A DNA stretch of 64,000 nt, taken from the NCBI RefSeq assembly GCF_029873635.1, contig NC_080423.1, positions 100,316,991 to 100,380,990 on the forward strand, in the 5' to 3' direction. Position 1 is the first letter of the stretch. Every line of letters begins with the position of its first letter. The notes under the pieces are model-generated. The model was not told where the DNA came from. It made no database searches and saw only the letters and a program-made list of their open reading frames with translations. Source of the DNA: Malania oleifera. Its lineage: Eukaryota > Streptophyta > Magnoliopsida > Santalales > Ximeniaceae. The position numbers and the translations under genes were made by a program. Positions 23,969 through 35,900 of the stretch are shown one piece after another.

Positions 23969-25633
23969 GATTTCCTGGCCGGTTGTTAATAAAATCGGAA
24001 ATCTGAGGTTACCACGAGGATCGTGGAGGGATTCTCTACAACTTTTGTGGATCGGAATCTCGGTTCGAGCATTTTCGGGTTTTGGGCCAAAATCGAGGTA
24101 AGGCTCGGTTTCCATTTCTGATTCGATATATGTGTAGTAGTATGGATAATAAGCATATTTAGTATTGTGATTTATAGATTTCGGAGTCTCGGTTCCTAGT
24201 TTAAGGGCCGTAGAAGTTTGTGGTTTGGTTTCGGGTTAAGGTAAGGGGATTCTGTTTATATCAGTTCGTTTTCGAAATCAGGATCGGTAAGCCTGTAGGC
24301 TACGATCGTATGTATGTTTTGACTACTTATTTGGGGAAATCTATTAGGTAAAAACACGGGACTTTCGGGTTATAGTTTTCGGGAAAATTGGAGATTTCGG
24401 GTATCATCTCTTATTTGATTGGAAAACCGTTTAAGTTGTTTTAACTGTATTATTGAGGTGACTGTAATCCATATTTGCATAAACTGTATACTTGAAATTG
24501 TAAACGATATGATTTGTCGTAAACTAAATAAGTGTGGTATGTGTGTATGTTTGTATGTTGTTCCAGATATTTGTGAAAAACAGCTATGTAGCGGCTTATT
24601 ACCGTACGCTGAAATGTATAGGGATGTGAGTTCCAAAGTGATTCCAGGTTTTGTGAAACGGCTAGGGGCGGCTAACTACGGTACGCTGTGCCCTATAACG
24701 GCTAACTACCGTGGGCAAGAGTGGCCAGCTCTATATCCGAGGTGCGAAATATCACCAGTATGATTCGGCTAGTCACCGAATGTAGCAATGGACCACAGTG
24801 GACCTAGGTTGATGCAGCGTAGTTTGCACATGGTAACGTAATCGGGGTTAGACCAGGTGACCTTGTGTAGTTGCATATGTAGCAATGGATTCACTATTGG
24901 GCCTGAGTTGGAAACCTTCGTAGTTTAATGTGTTGGAACGTAATCGCTGTGAGACTAGGTGACTTATGCAGTTGTGAGTAGTGTGGCGACACTGACCATA
25001 TGTATGTATGCATGTATTTGAGTATCGTATAAACTGGAATGGATTTTGTGGAAATACTGGAACTGTATGGAATTGTATAGAAATGTATGGAACTTGTTTT
25101 GAAACTGTACGTATGTGTTTCAAACTGTATCGTATGTATGTGTTATGAAGTATGAAAATGACACTGGTATGCCACACACTAATATAACCTGTTTTCTCCC
25201 TTACTGAGAGGTGTTTCACCCCAAATATATACAAATGTTTTGAGGTCCTTCGGGTAGCCAAAACTAGCATCCTAGCATCCGGAAGCGGGGGGTGTGTTTA
25301 GCTACTGTTAGTACCTGATAAGTACAAATTTTGTAACCGGGTTGTCCTAATGGATTTTGTAGACACCTGTGGTATGTATAGTATTTGTAGGTATGTTTAA
25401 CCTTGTATGGTATAGACTCTGGCATGGTACAGTTTAATGTAAAGAAAGACCGTTTTCCGCTGCGTATATTGATGAGTATGGACATGTATTGTATGGATGT
25501 ATATAGGGCATCCGTTACCCCACAGGGTCGGACCCTCTTGTATATGGTATCATGTATGTTTTATATTGATACAGAAACAGGTTAGGTTACTAAATTCACC
25601 CCTGGGTCCCATTTCAGGGTTCGGGGTGTGACA
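23676..25633 (+). mobile_element. Solo LTR of Ty3/gypsy type (1,958 bp), nested in copia
   Basis: Runs from TGTAAAGACCCGG to GGTTCGGGGTGTGACA, a layout typical of plant gypsy LTRs, with GTTTT / ATTTT flanks (4 of 5). It interrupts the copia C-terminal coding sequence, and removing it rejoins the copia reading. Inside are three 12-bp palindromes (23714-23770), a (CT)n run (about 23927-23969) and a roughly 100-bp internal duplication (about 24780-24970, units beginning TGTAGCAATGGA). Confidence 0.78.
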
Positions 25634-28600
25634 ATTTTGGTAAACAAATCTACTAGATTAACACCTAATTAGATTTACTAAACATCTATATCACCATTTT
25701 TTTTGAGTTCATATGTATAGAAGAATTTTTTAGAGATATGTTTTGTTCTGCCACCCTTTATGTATCCTCCTTTTAGTTGAACTATATATGCAACGTTGTT
25801 TTCATATAAAACTATTAGAATATTGAAGACCACAATTTGTTTGGATATGAGAAAACATTGATCTGAGACACACGCATTCTCTACCAGTTTCATGGATAGT
25901 TAGTATTTCAGGATGATTAGAGGATGTTGCTATAATCGTATGTTTTACTAATTTCCAATATATAGTAGTTTTTTCATAAAGAAATGCATATCTAATTTTT
26001 GATTTAGCATTGTGAGGATCATATAGATGTCCAACACTTGCATATCCTGCTAGTTGAGATTTATAATCAAATGAGTATAATAGACCCAAATCAGATGTAC
26101 CTCTCAAATTGCGTAAAATGTACTTAATTCAATTCTAGTGTCGGCAAGTAGGAGTAAAGCTATATCTTGCTAGTAGGTTTACAACAAATGTAATGTCGGG
26201 TCTTGTACAATTTGTCATATACATTAGAGGGCCGATGGCACATAAATATGGTACTTCAGGACCAAGTAATTCATCCCCCTTATCATGAGCTCAAAATGGA
26301 TCCTTTTTAACATCAAGTGATTGCATCATCATTGAAGATTCCAATTGATGGACTTTTTCCATAAAGAATTGTTTTAATATCTTTTTGGTATATTTAGATT
26401 GATGAACAAAAATTTCATCATTTACATGTTCAATACGTAGGTAAAGACAATATTTTGTCTTTCCTAAATCTTTCATCTTAAATTCCACCATTAAATAATT
26501 AGCAGCTTTAGTGAGTTATTCAGGAGTCCCAACTAAATTCAAATCATCAACATAAACAGTAATTATAGCAAGTCCAGATTATGATCTTTTAATAAAAACG
26601 CATGGACAAATTGGATAATTTATGAATTTTTATTTCACAATGTACTCACTTAATTGATTGTACCATATGCGTCCAGATTGTTTTAATTTATATAAAGAAT
26701 GTTGGAATTTAATTGAATATAAATTTATGGATTTTACTTCAAACAATTTAAATCTTTTAGGGATTTTCATATAAATTTAATTATCCAATGATCCATATAG
26801 GTATGTTGCTACTACGTCCATAAGACGGATGCTTAGTCGTTCAGCAATTACTAGCCCAATTAAGAATCTGAAAGTGATTTCATCAATTACGGGAAAATAT
26901 GTCTCCTTAAAATCAATTACAGACTTCTGCGAGAAACCTTGTGCCACAAGTCTTGTTTTATATCGAGTAACTTCATTATTTTCATTTCGTTTACGCACAA
27001 ATACCCATTTGTATCCAACGAGCTGGACGTCTTCTGGTGTCTGGACTACAGGTCCAAAAACTTATTTTTTGATAAAGAGTTTAATTCAGATGTGACAATC
27101 TCTTTCCATTTTGACAAATCACTTATATATCGACATTCATTAACAGATTCAAGATCCTCATTACTTATGGTAATGTCAATAGCTACTACATATGCAAATA
27201 TTTTGTTGACAATAACTTTATTTTTATCCCACGTTTCTTCTGTGTAATGAATTGAGATCTCATTATTATTTCAAGAATCTGTCCCTTTTCAAGGAATGTC
27301 TATTTAGGAGTTTTCTTTTAAGAAGATTCCTCTTCAAGAGGTTCCTTTTCATAAGTTTCTATAATAGGGTTTTCATTTTCAGAAAAAAATGGGTTTGTGA
27401 ATTCCAAATGGATTATCCACCTCTGTAACCTCTTATAGATCGTTTACATATTTTTATTTTCTCCTTGGAGTTTTATCTTTTGCACAAACATGCTTTTCAC
27501 GCTTAACTTGCTGTTTAGGTTCATTAGTCAACTGTTGTCCTTTAGGGACATCAATACGTGCTGAAATATTTGCAATAGGTGTATGAGATTTTAATATAAC
27601 CTTAGTATATGCAAAATGGTAATTGATTTGCAACCTCTTGCAAATTTATAATATTTTGAACTTCAAGTTCACTTTGATTAATTTGTGCGGGAATCTAAAT
27701 GAGATAAACTCATAGCATTTCATGTGATTTCATGTTATGCTTCAAACACTGATTTTGCTCACCCTAATATAAGGAATACTGTTTTATCAAAATGACAATC
27801 TTAAAATTGTGCTTTAAACAAATCACCTATTAAAGGTTCAAGATATCTAATAATAGAAGTGGAAATAAAAACCAACATAGATACTAAGCTTACGTTAATA
27901 ACCCTTTTTAGTTATTTGAGGAGGGGCAATAGGAACATATACTGCACAACCCAAAGTTCTTAAAATAAGAAAAATCGGGTTGTTGCCCATAAACTAATTG
28001 CATGGGTGAAATATTATTGTAAACAATTGGTCTTATATGAACTAAACATGTAGCATGAAGAATAGCATGTTCCCAAACAAATAAAGGCAATTTGGTTCTC
28101 ACAATCATAAATCTAGCAATGAGTTGAAGTCTCTTAATAAAAGATTAAACTAAACCATTTTGTATATGGGTATAAGCAACGAGATGTTCAACATCTATGC
28201 AAAGTGACATACAATAGTTATCAAAAGTTTTAGATGTAAATTCACATCCAAACGAATTTATTTAATTGGATAATTGGTAAAATGAGCTCGTAATCTAATT
28301 AGCTAAGAAAGAAGTCTCGTGAATGCAATATTACGAGTATAAAGTAGAGAAACATGTGACCATCTAATAAATACATCGATTAGGAACATGAAGTATCTAA
28401 ATAGTCCAGATGGTAGATGCATTTGTCCGCATATATTACCATAAATTATTTGTAAGAAACTGGGAAATTCAATATTTACTTTTAAAATAGATGGTTTAAC
28501 AATTAATTTCCTTTGAGAGCAAGCAGTACACAAAAAAACATTTGATAGATGACCATATTAATTTTCAATAATTATTCGCATCATTACATCTCGAGGATGT

Positions 28601-29374
28601 CAAAGAAGATCATGTAAATAACTTTGGATCACTGCACTTCTGGTGCAAGACATTATATGATTCAACTATTTTAATATTTGTATAATACAATTTAGAAGAT
28701 AAAGTTGACAACTTTTCTAACATTTGTTTATTCCCATAAATAATATAAGTAATGTAAATGAATTTTTTACTGCCTTTATTTGTAGTTTCAATGTGATATC
28801 AATTGAGTCTTAAATCTTCAAAGCTTAACGGATTTCTTATAGATCAACTGGAATATAAAGTTTTATCAATTTGTAATAAAGTACCATTGGGTAACTTTAT
28901 ATTAGCTCTTATAGAACCTTCAGTCAAATTTATAGAACCATATATTGTATTCATATTTGTTGAAGATATATTCAAGTAATAAAAATATTTCATATCTCGA
29001 AAAATTGTGTGTGTTGTAGCACTATCAGTTAAATAAATTTATTCCAAAGACATCTTAAAATCGATCAAAATTTTAAGACAATTCACACTACAACACATAT
29101 TTTAAAAACCCATTATTATAGTTGATCATAACAACAATTAATATGATAATTTATCAAAATACAATATTGCTTATTTTATATCTAAAAACATTACATCATT
29201 ATTTTCATATTAATTTACAAGGAAATCAGCAATATTAAGATAAATAGAGTTGGGTGGTCTAGCATTAAGATCTATTGGAATAACATTATCAATAAAATTT
29301 GTTTTAATTTCTTTACTCATTTCCTTTTATTTTATAGAGGCTTTGTATAGATCTATTAAGTGTCTGAGCATATG

Positions 29375-29416
29375 ACAGGTATGCGACCAATGACCTTTTC
29401 CTCCGCATCTGTAACA
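29375..29416 (-). other. Copia Gag zinc knuckle (CCHC)
   Basis: Encodes CYRCGGKGHWSHTC, a perfect C-x2-C-x4-H-x4-C nucleic-acid-binding motif of retrotransposon Gag. Confidence 0.85.
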
Positions 29417-30344
29417 TTCTATTTCATGTTGTATGGGTCGCTAATTTTGATCATTTACCTGCTTCTAGGGGCCATCCCTCTTCTTGGGGGTCATCCCTCT
29501 TATGGGGGATTGTAACCTTACGTCAATATCAGTGATTATTTCGATCATGATCACGACCATACCCACAACCATACATGCGACCTCATCCTTGACCACGAGA
29601 TGTGGTCATATTCACTTCAAGGAATGGGGTCGAATAACTTGGACGAGTTTGGTAATTTTTCATCAAAAGTTCTTTATTTTACTCATCAACGATAAGACAT
29701 TATATAAATTAAAAAAAATTTAATAAAATTTCTCTATATATATTGCTGCTGCAGAAGCATATTAGTGGGATGGAAAGTGGTTAAAAGTTTTTTTTGGCAT
29801 GTTTTCATTGGTAATATTTTTCACCTCATAATTTTAACTTCGAGTTAATCTTATGCAGCGCTGAGTTATATTCGATGACTATTTTAAAGTCTTGCAACCT
29901 CAAGTGCAACCATTCATATTAAGTTTTTGGCAAAGTCACAGTTTTTTTTTTTTGTCAAATACATCCTTTAAATTTTTCATAAGATAAGTGGATTTTTAAC
30001 AATGAGGTATTCGATTTTTCATTATTCATATAAATTACGACGGAGGAAAATCATAACTTTTGCGCGATCCTGTAAGGATGCGGTATTTCTATTTAAAATA
30101 GTGTTTCTTAAGTTCATTGTATTTAGATGGATATCAACATCAAAACTCCATGATAAATAATTGTTACATTTGATATCAAAGGGAACAAATTCAACTTTGC
30201 TTAGGTTCGATATTTAAATAAATTAACAATATTAAGGCAATTTAGAAAACAAAATGTAAAAACTGAAATAATAATATAATATTATTCCTATCATTTCGAC
30301 ATACTTAAATATATTTCTTCAAAAACATTATATTATTTTTCTCA

Positions 30345-30555
30345 ATTTGTACTCTTCAGGAGTATGATTATAATTTATAATATTAAATTGGGTAATAATT
30401 TACCACCTCTTCCAGAGGTTAAATATACTACCTTATAAGAAAGATAAACATTTCACCTATTCAGGAGGTCGAATTTAACATTTATTCGAGAGGTTAAAAA
30501 TATACCCTCTTCAGGAGGTAAATATTTACCGTTTCTCTTGGAGATTAGGTATACA
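30345..30555. repeat. Array of degenerate hairpin-forming repeats
   Basis: Five to six imperfect copies of a unit near ACCTCTTCAGGAGGTTAAAT, spaced about 25-40 bp. Each has a small inverted repeat (CCTC/GAGG). Confidence 0.6.
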
Positions 30556-30649
30556 AAATGTAGCAATTTGAATTTTATAGAGCGGAAGACTTCAAATTCA
30601 TTTATATGAGAGTACTAAAAACCTTAATTGCATGGAGAGAATTGGTAAA

Positions 30650-31010
30650 GACTCTTTATGAGCAAGTAGGGATTTGTTCCCAAGTGTAGAGTTGTATACC
30701 CGAGTTGTAAGGCTTGCTTCGTTGGAGAAGGAGCGTTGATAGTGGATTGTTGAATCCTTGGGTTGGTGCTAAGGCATGGACGTAGGCTTGGAGCCGAACC
30801 ATGTAAAAATCCCGTGTGTTGATTTTCTCTCCTTACTCTTTATTTTATTGTCTTGTGTATGATTTATATTTTATATATTGTGATATAATTGATTGTCATC
30901 TCACCAAAAGATTTTATTTTGTAGAGAAATTTAATATATGCAAAAAGAGTCAATCACCCCCCTCTAACTCTACATTGTATATCCGTTGCGAGGCACACGT
31001 ATCGGGCTAT
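30650..31010 (+). mobile_element. Probable LTR fragment
   Basis: Contains GAGCCGAACCATGTAAAA, then GTGTGTTGATTTTCTCTCC and a CACCCCCCTCTA segment, an arrangement common at the 3' end of plant copia LTRs. Boundaries were not found. Confidence 0.4.
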
Positions 31011-31019
31011 GATGATTAA

Positions 31020-31780
31020 CATATTTAAATTAAACTAATATCATCAAATTCATATATTTAAATTTAATTGGATATACCTAAAAGAAAAATGTGGTCAAAT
31101 CTCTGCAGTTTAATTTAACTTTAATATATTCTAAAAAACTCGATATGATTAATCTCTACAATTTAATTTAACTTAGGCATATGGATATAATTAAAATAAA
31201 AATATTCAATTTAAATCAGACATATTTTAAAATAAAACCTAACATAATCTAACCCAGTTACCCTAACTTTGGAGTGGTGCCTACAACGTGCAAAAGATAT
31301 AATTTATCTGGTTAAATCTTTAAAGAGTGGAATTGGAACCTGAAAATAATGTCCTTTGTTTAATTTCGTAGAGAAATGAAAAAGAAATTGAGAGAGAGAA
31401 AGAGAATGTGGAGAGAGTGAGAGAGAGATTGAGATAGAGACTAAGGGCGGGTTAAATCTTCAATTGAAGATGGATTAGGAAATTTACTATATAATATTGT
31501 ATTATTATATTATATTATATTACATTATTTAATTAATAATAATTATTTAATTAATTAAATTAATTAATTAATTATTTTATTTTTCATTACATTATAAATT
31601 TATTATTTTATTCTATGAAAAAAAATGATGGAATGCCATATTTTTTAAAGTGTGAATGTTATATTACAATCTGGGTCTTTTTGAATTCAATTCACAATTT
31701 CCTAATCTTCCTCGGATAAATAATGTTACATGTTTAATTGGTTTAGTTCTAATCCTATTATCTCCAGCCGCCCCAAAAAT
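31020..31780. other. AT-rich sequence upstream of HRD1
   Basis: Mostly AT-rich, with a GAGA-rich stretch at about 31385-31442 and a TTAATTAA-type run at about 31500-31580. No gene or clear mobile element was recognised. Confidence 0.5.
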
Positions 31781-31794
31781 AGCTATTTAAAACA

Positions 31795-31813
31795 CGTGGC
31801 GCCACTCTATTGG
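31795..31813 (-). promoter_or_regulatory. ER-stress response element (ERSE-I) in the HRD1 promoter
   Basis: Plus-strand CGTGG-N9-ATTGG, which is exactly CCAAT-N9-CCACG on the minus strand, the ERSE consensus bound by NF-Y plus ER-stress bZIP factors. It overlaps a G-box core (CACGTG, 31793-31798). It lies about 570 bases before the HRD1 ATG. Confidence 0.7.
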
Positions 31814-31829
31814 CAAAATTTCCACTTGG

Positions 31830-31839
31830 TGACGCGTCA
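31830..31839. promoter_or_regulatory. Palindromic UPR-type bZIP site
   Basis: TGACGCGTCA is a perfect 10-bp palindrome containing TGACGCGT, the core of the plant pUPRE-II element GATGACGCGTAC as I know it; 9 of 12 positions match in context. A further CCAAT on the minus strand lies at 31845-31850. Confidence 0.6.
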
Positions 31840-31936
31840 AGCTCCATTGGAATTCGATAGACTCAAATATTTTGTCACCGACGAACCCTAACGCTAACGC
31901 GCGCAAGAAAGAGGGGTGAGGCAGAGCTTTGAGCAG

Positions 31937-32340
31937 GTATTTAATCATTTCTTCTTTTATCTTATGCATTCATTCTGAGGGAATTCGCGAATCAAATTTT
32001 TTTTTGGGGCATTTGTTTTGGCCTGATATCGGTATTATTCACTTGAACTAGTGTTAAATTCAATTTGATTGAATTGATTTCAAGTTCTGATTCTTTATCG
32101 CCTTAATTGAAGCCCTCATTTTGTTTTGGCTTAATCAGGCCAAGTTGATCGGAGGTACTGTGACGAAAAACCCAATATTCAAAATTATATTTCAAATTTC
32201 GATACACTTTTTCAGTAATCAAACGACGCAATGTGAAATTTGATTTGTCTTTTGCCTATTATCGTGGTATGAATAGCCAAGTAGCGCAGGCGGTGTCTTC
32301 AGAGGCATTTAATGCATAATAGAGTATTAGTAAATTGCAG
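31937..32340 (+). other. Probable 5' UTR intron of HRD1
   Basis: A GAGCAG|GTATTT donor at 31937 and an ATTGCAG|GATTT acceptor ending at 32340 would place a 404-base intron in the leader, with the ATG 42 bases into the next exon. The in-frame ATG at 32335 would fall in the intron. This is inference without transcripts. Confidence 0.5.
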
Positions 32341-32382
32341 GATTTGATCTGCCTTGGAATTTTGGACAGGGGCCAGAGGAAG

Positions 32383-32915
32383 ATGATGAAGCTGCAAACG
32401 TATGCGGGGTTTAGCTTGGTTGCAACTCTAGCCATTATTTATCATGCGTTTAATAGTAGAGGGCAGTTCTACCCAGCTATGGTTTATCTGTCGACCTCCA
32501 AGATCAGTTTGGCCCTTCTTCTCAACATGGGTCTGGTTATTATGTGCACTTTGTGGCAACTGACGAAGAAGGTGTTCCTTGGCTCTCTCCGAGAAGCGGA
32601 GGTTGAGAGATTGAATGAGCAGTCATGGAGGGAAGTCATGGAAATTCTATTTGCAATCACTATTTTCCGGCAGGACTTTTCCGTTACATTCCTTGCTATG
32701 GTCACTGCTCTCCTGTTAATCAAGGCCTTGCATTGGTTGGCTCAGAAGAGGGTTGAGTACATTGAAACAACCCCGTCTGTGCCCACATTGTCGCACATAC
32801 GGATAATTTCTTTTATGGGGTTCCTCCTCCTTATAGATAGTCTCTCTTTGTACAGTTCTTTAAAGTTTTTGATACAAACGCGGCAGGCTTCAGTTTCTCT
32901 CTTCTTTGCATTTGA
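32383..32915 (+). CDS. HRD1: HRD1 exon 1
   Basis: 177 codons plus GA, ending ...SLFFAF(E) before GTAAGTT. It encodes the first membrane segments. ATG at 32383 is chosen over 32386 and 32335 because MMKLQTYAG matches the family start in length. Confidence 0.93.
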
Positions 32916-35900
32916 GTAAGTTACATGCACTTATGATTTTGCTGGATTTTCCAAGTGGTTGAAATTATGCTTATCATGCATTGTTTGTTCTTTTATTTAT
33001 GGCTGGAAATTGTTGTTTGTGTAATGCAGTGGACTGAATTGTAAAAAACAAAACTCTAACATGTGAAAAACTAAAAGGTCAAATTTGCTATTTCATCTTT
33101 ACTTTACTGCATTGCTCATCAATTGGCGATTTTCCTGGCATAAACTGACATGATCACTAACAAGAGGGTGATGATGGGTCTTAAAATTTAGAAGAAATTA
33201 GTGCAACATAAGGAAAAATGATAAACTAGTGGAGATCATGTGGTGGTATAAAAGTCTAGACTCTAGAGAGAGGAGAGAGAAACATTGCCTACTAGGAAAC
33301 ATGAATAACTATAATAATATGGAAATTTATATTATCTGTTTTTGTTTTTTATATATATATATATATATGTATGTATATATTTTTTTGGAGGTGGAGGTGG
33401 AGGGAAGAGTAATCGTGCCCACAGTAAAGGTTTGTGTAAGCTTATCATAAAATTCCAGTGGTGAGCAATTTGTTGATAAGGTTAATTCAATTAAATTTCT
33501 AAACTAACCATAAATTTCTGTTGAGTCTTCAATAGCCAAACCAATTGAAATTAATCTGTTAACTGATCATAAACGACCAAAATTTTATTTCAAATAATCT
33601 AGTCGACCAAATAAGTATTAGGCTAACCATTAACCCAACAATTAAATTTGGCCTACAAAATTTTTGACTTTTTAATAATAGGCTAAAAAACATAGAGGCC
33701 CAACTTTTATAAGAGCAAGGCTAAAAAATGAACCTCCAAAGAGCCACTCTACCCTTTCAAGGGTAGCAGAGGGGGCTTGTTACCCAAGGTTGTTAAATTT
33801 GGGATTCTACATGGGTCCCAAATTTTCTGTAGGGAGATTTTTTATTCTCCTTTTTGATTATTCTTTATCTATTAATGAAATTTATTCCTTTGCTATATAA
33901 AAAAAGAGGATCCTTCATGGAATTGCTGGAAGGGTTAGTATGATTGGAGGTAGGTTTGGATTGAGGATTTATATACGTAAAAATACATTTATTTGTCACT
34001 TTTCATAAATTTAAATATCATAAACCTAAAAAATTGTCTAATAAGTGTTCAAAACTAGGAAAATAACAAGTAGCTTATATAGTAGAGCTCTCATGCAATA
34101 ATGGGATCATATGTTCAAAACTTCAAATTGTTGCATTTCGAAATCAAACTAATTATAATAAAAAAAAGGAAAAAATACTTATGAAAGAAAATGAAAAAAA
34201 TAGAAATTTTAACTTAAATTAGTCAATAAACAACTATACAACATGGACATTCTAAATATAAATTAAAAAAAAAAAGAAGAGAGAAAAAAGAAGAAGAAGA
34301 GAGAAGATAACAAATAACAAAAGCGAAACCATCAACTTAGCTCATTACATTTTTCTTAACATTTAAGCCATTGTTTGGTCAATACTATCGCCAAGATCAT
34401 CATGGATGACTTCATCAAGCCTATGACCATCATCATTATTATCATCAAATGCAACAACAACAAAACCAAGCCTCAAATGTATTAGCATATTATATCTATT
34501 TGTATATATATTGAACCTAGATATTGATGTTTAAAGTTTGAACCACTTAATGAATGCCAATACAATGCCAACAACAATAACAAGCCTCAAGTCCCATAAG
34601 TGGGGTTCGCTATTATGAATTGTTTTCGCCAATTCACTCAGTCAAGGGCATTCTCTTCAATTAGCATAAGAGTGGTTTTGTTCTTCCCCACTACTTTATT
34701 CCAAGTTATTTTTGGTTTATACCTTCCTCTTCTAGTATCATTAACAATAACTAACTCGCTCCTCCTCATTTTGCACTACTTGGTTTGCTTTTCAAATGCC
34801 CAAACCATCTAAGCCACCCCTTTCTTATCTTATTTTGTATAGGCGCTCTGCCTAGCTTATTGCAAGCATGTTTGTTCCTTATATCATTTAATATTATACC
34901 ACTCATCCACCTTAGCATGCGCATTTCGGCCATTTTTACTTTTTGAATTTGTTGTTAGTTTCCCAACATTTTGATCCATATAACATGACTGGTCTTATAG
35001 TCATCCTATGGAACTTTCCTTTTGATTTTAATGGTATTCTACAATTGCATAGCACACTCGAAGCATTCCTCCCTGTCATCCAATATGCTTTTAAGTTTTA
35101 AATCTATGTACTAATCTTCTTCAATTTCTCCATCCACTCGTGTAATAGACCCAAGATATCGAAATCTACTAGTGCTATTGATTTCTTGATTATCAAGTTC
35201 AATCGTACATTCCATATTCATCCTTCCATGGCTGAAATTATATTTCATATATTCTGTCTTATTTCTACTTATTCTTAAACCTATAGACTCGAAAGCTGGT
35301 CTCTACAGTTCTTAGATTCTACTCGCTCCTAATTTTATTGATCAAAACAATATAATTAGTAAAGAGCTACACCATGGGACCTCATTTTGGATATTCGTAG
35401 TGAGTTCATCAATCACTAAAACAAAAATATAAGGGCTCAAAGTAGAGCCTTGATGTACAACTATTGTGATTGGAAATTCTTTAGACTCTCCTGCTGTTCT
35501 AACACTTGTTTTTACTCTATCATACGTATCCTTAATAATATCACTATAGATGCTGCATACTCTCTTCTTTTCTAACACCCACTGGAGAACTTCCCTTGGT
35601 ACTTTATCATATGCTTTCTTTAAGTCAACAAAAACTATATGCAAGTCCCTTTTTCTTTTCCCTAAACTTTTCCATTGACCTTTCTAGTAGATAGATAGCT
35701 TTTGTTGTTGATCTCCTATGAATAAAACCAAATTGATTCTTTGAGATCCTTGTTTCTATTCTTATTCTTTGTTCAATTATTCTTTCCACAGTTTCATCGT
35801 ATGATTTGTCTGTCTAATTCTACGACGGTTATTATAGTGTTGAGTATCTCACTTTGTTTTTGTAAATAGGTATTAACGTGCTTTTCCTCCATTCTTTTGG

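Larger units (their letters stand above)
23567..30215 (-). mobile_element. Decayed Ty1/copia retrotransposon internal region
   Basis: Polyprotein remnants lie in copia order reading leftward. Gag begins near 30211 (KVEFVPFDI, then QDRAKVMIFLRRNLYE). A CCHC zinc knuckle (CYRCGGKGHWSHTC) lies at 29375-29416. Integrase remnants span about 27905-28560. Reverse transcriptase spans about 26290-27010, with YVDD intact at 26543-26554 and MKDLGKTKYCL downstream. RNase H remnants lie at about 25640-26107. The C-terminus NLVDLFTKTLP is split by a solo LTR (23676-25633) and resumes as KLVRLIEIRHLKDL. Many stops and frameshifts make it non-functional. The 5' LTR was not resolved. Confidence 0.85.

Noticed and set aside
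26291-28533. Open frames resembling polymerase and integrase genes
   Set aside because: They are remnants of one decayed copia polyprotein with stops and frameshifts, not host genes.
32335-32382. Upstream in-frame ATG of HRD1
   Set aside because: It falls just before a good intron acceptor (TTGCAG at 32335-32340), and the extra residues are not part of the family; 32383 fits the known start.
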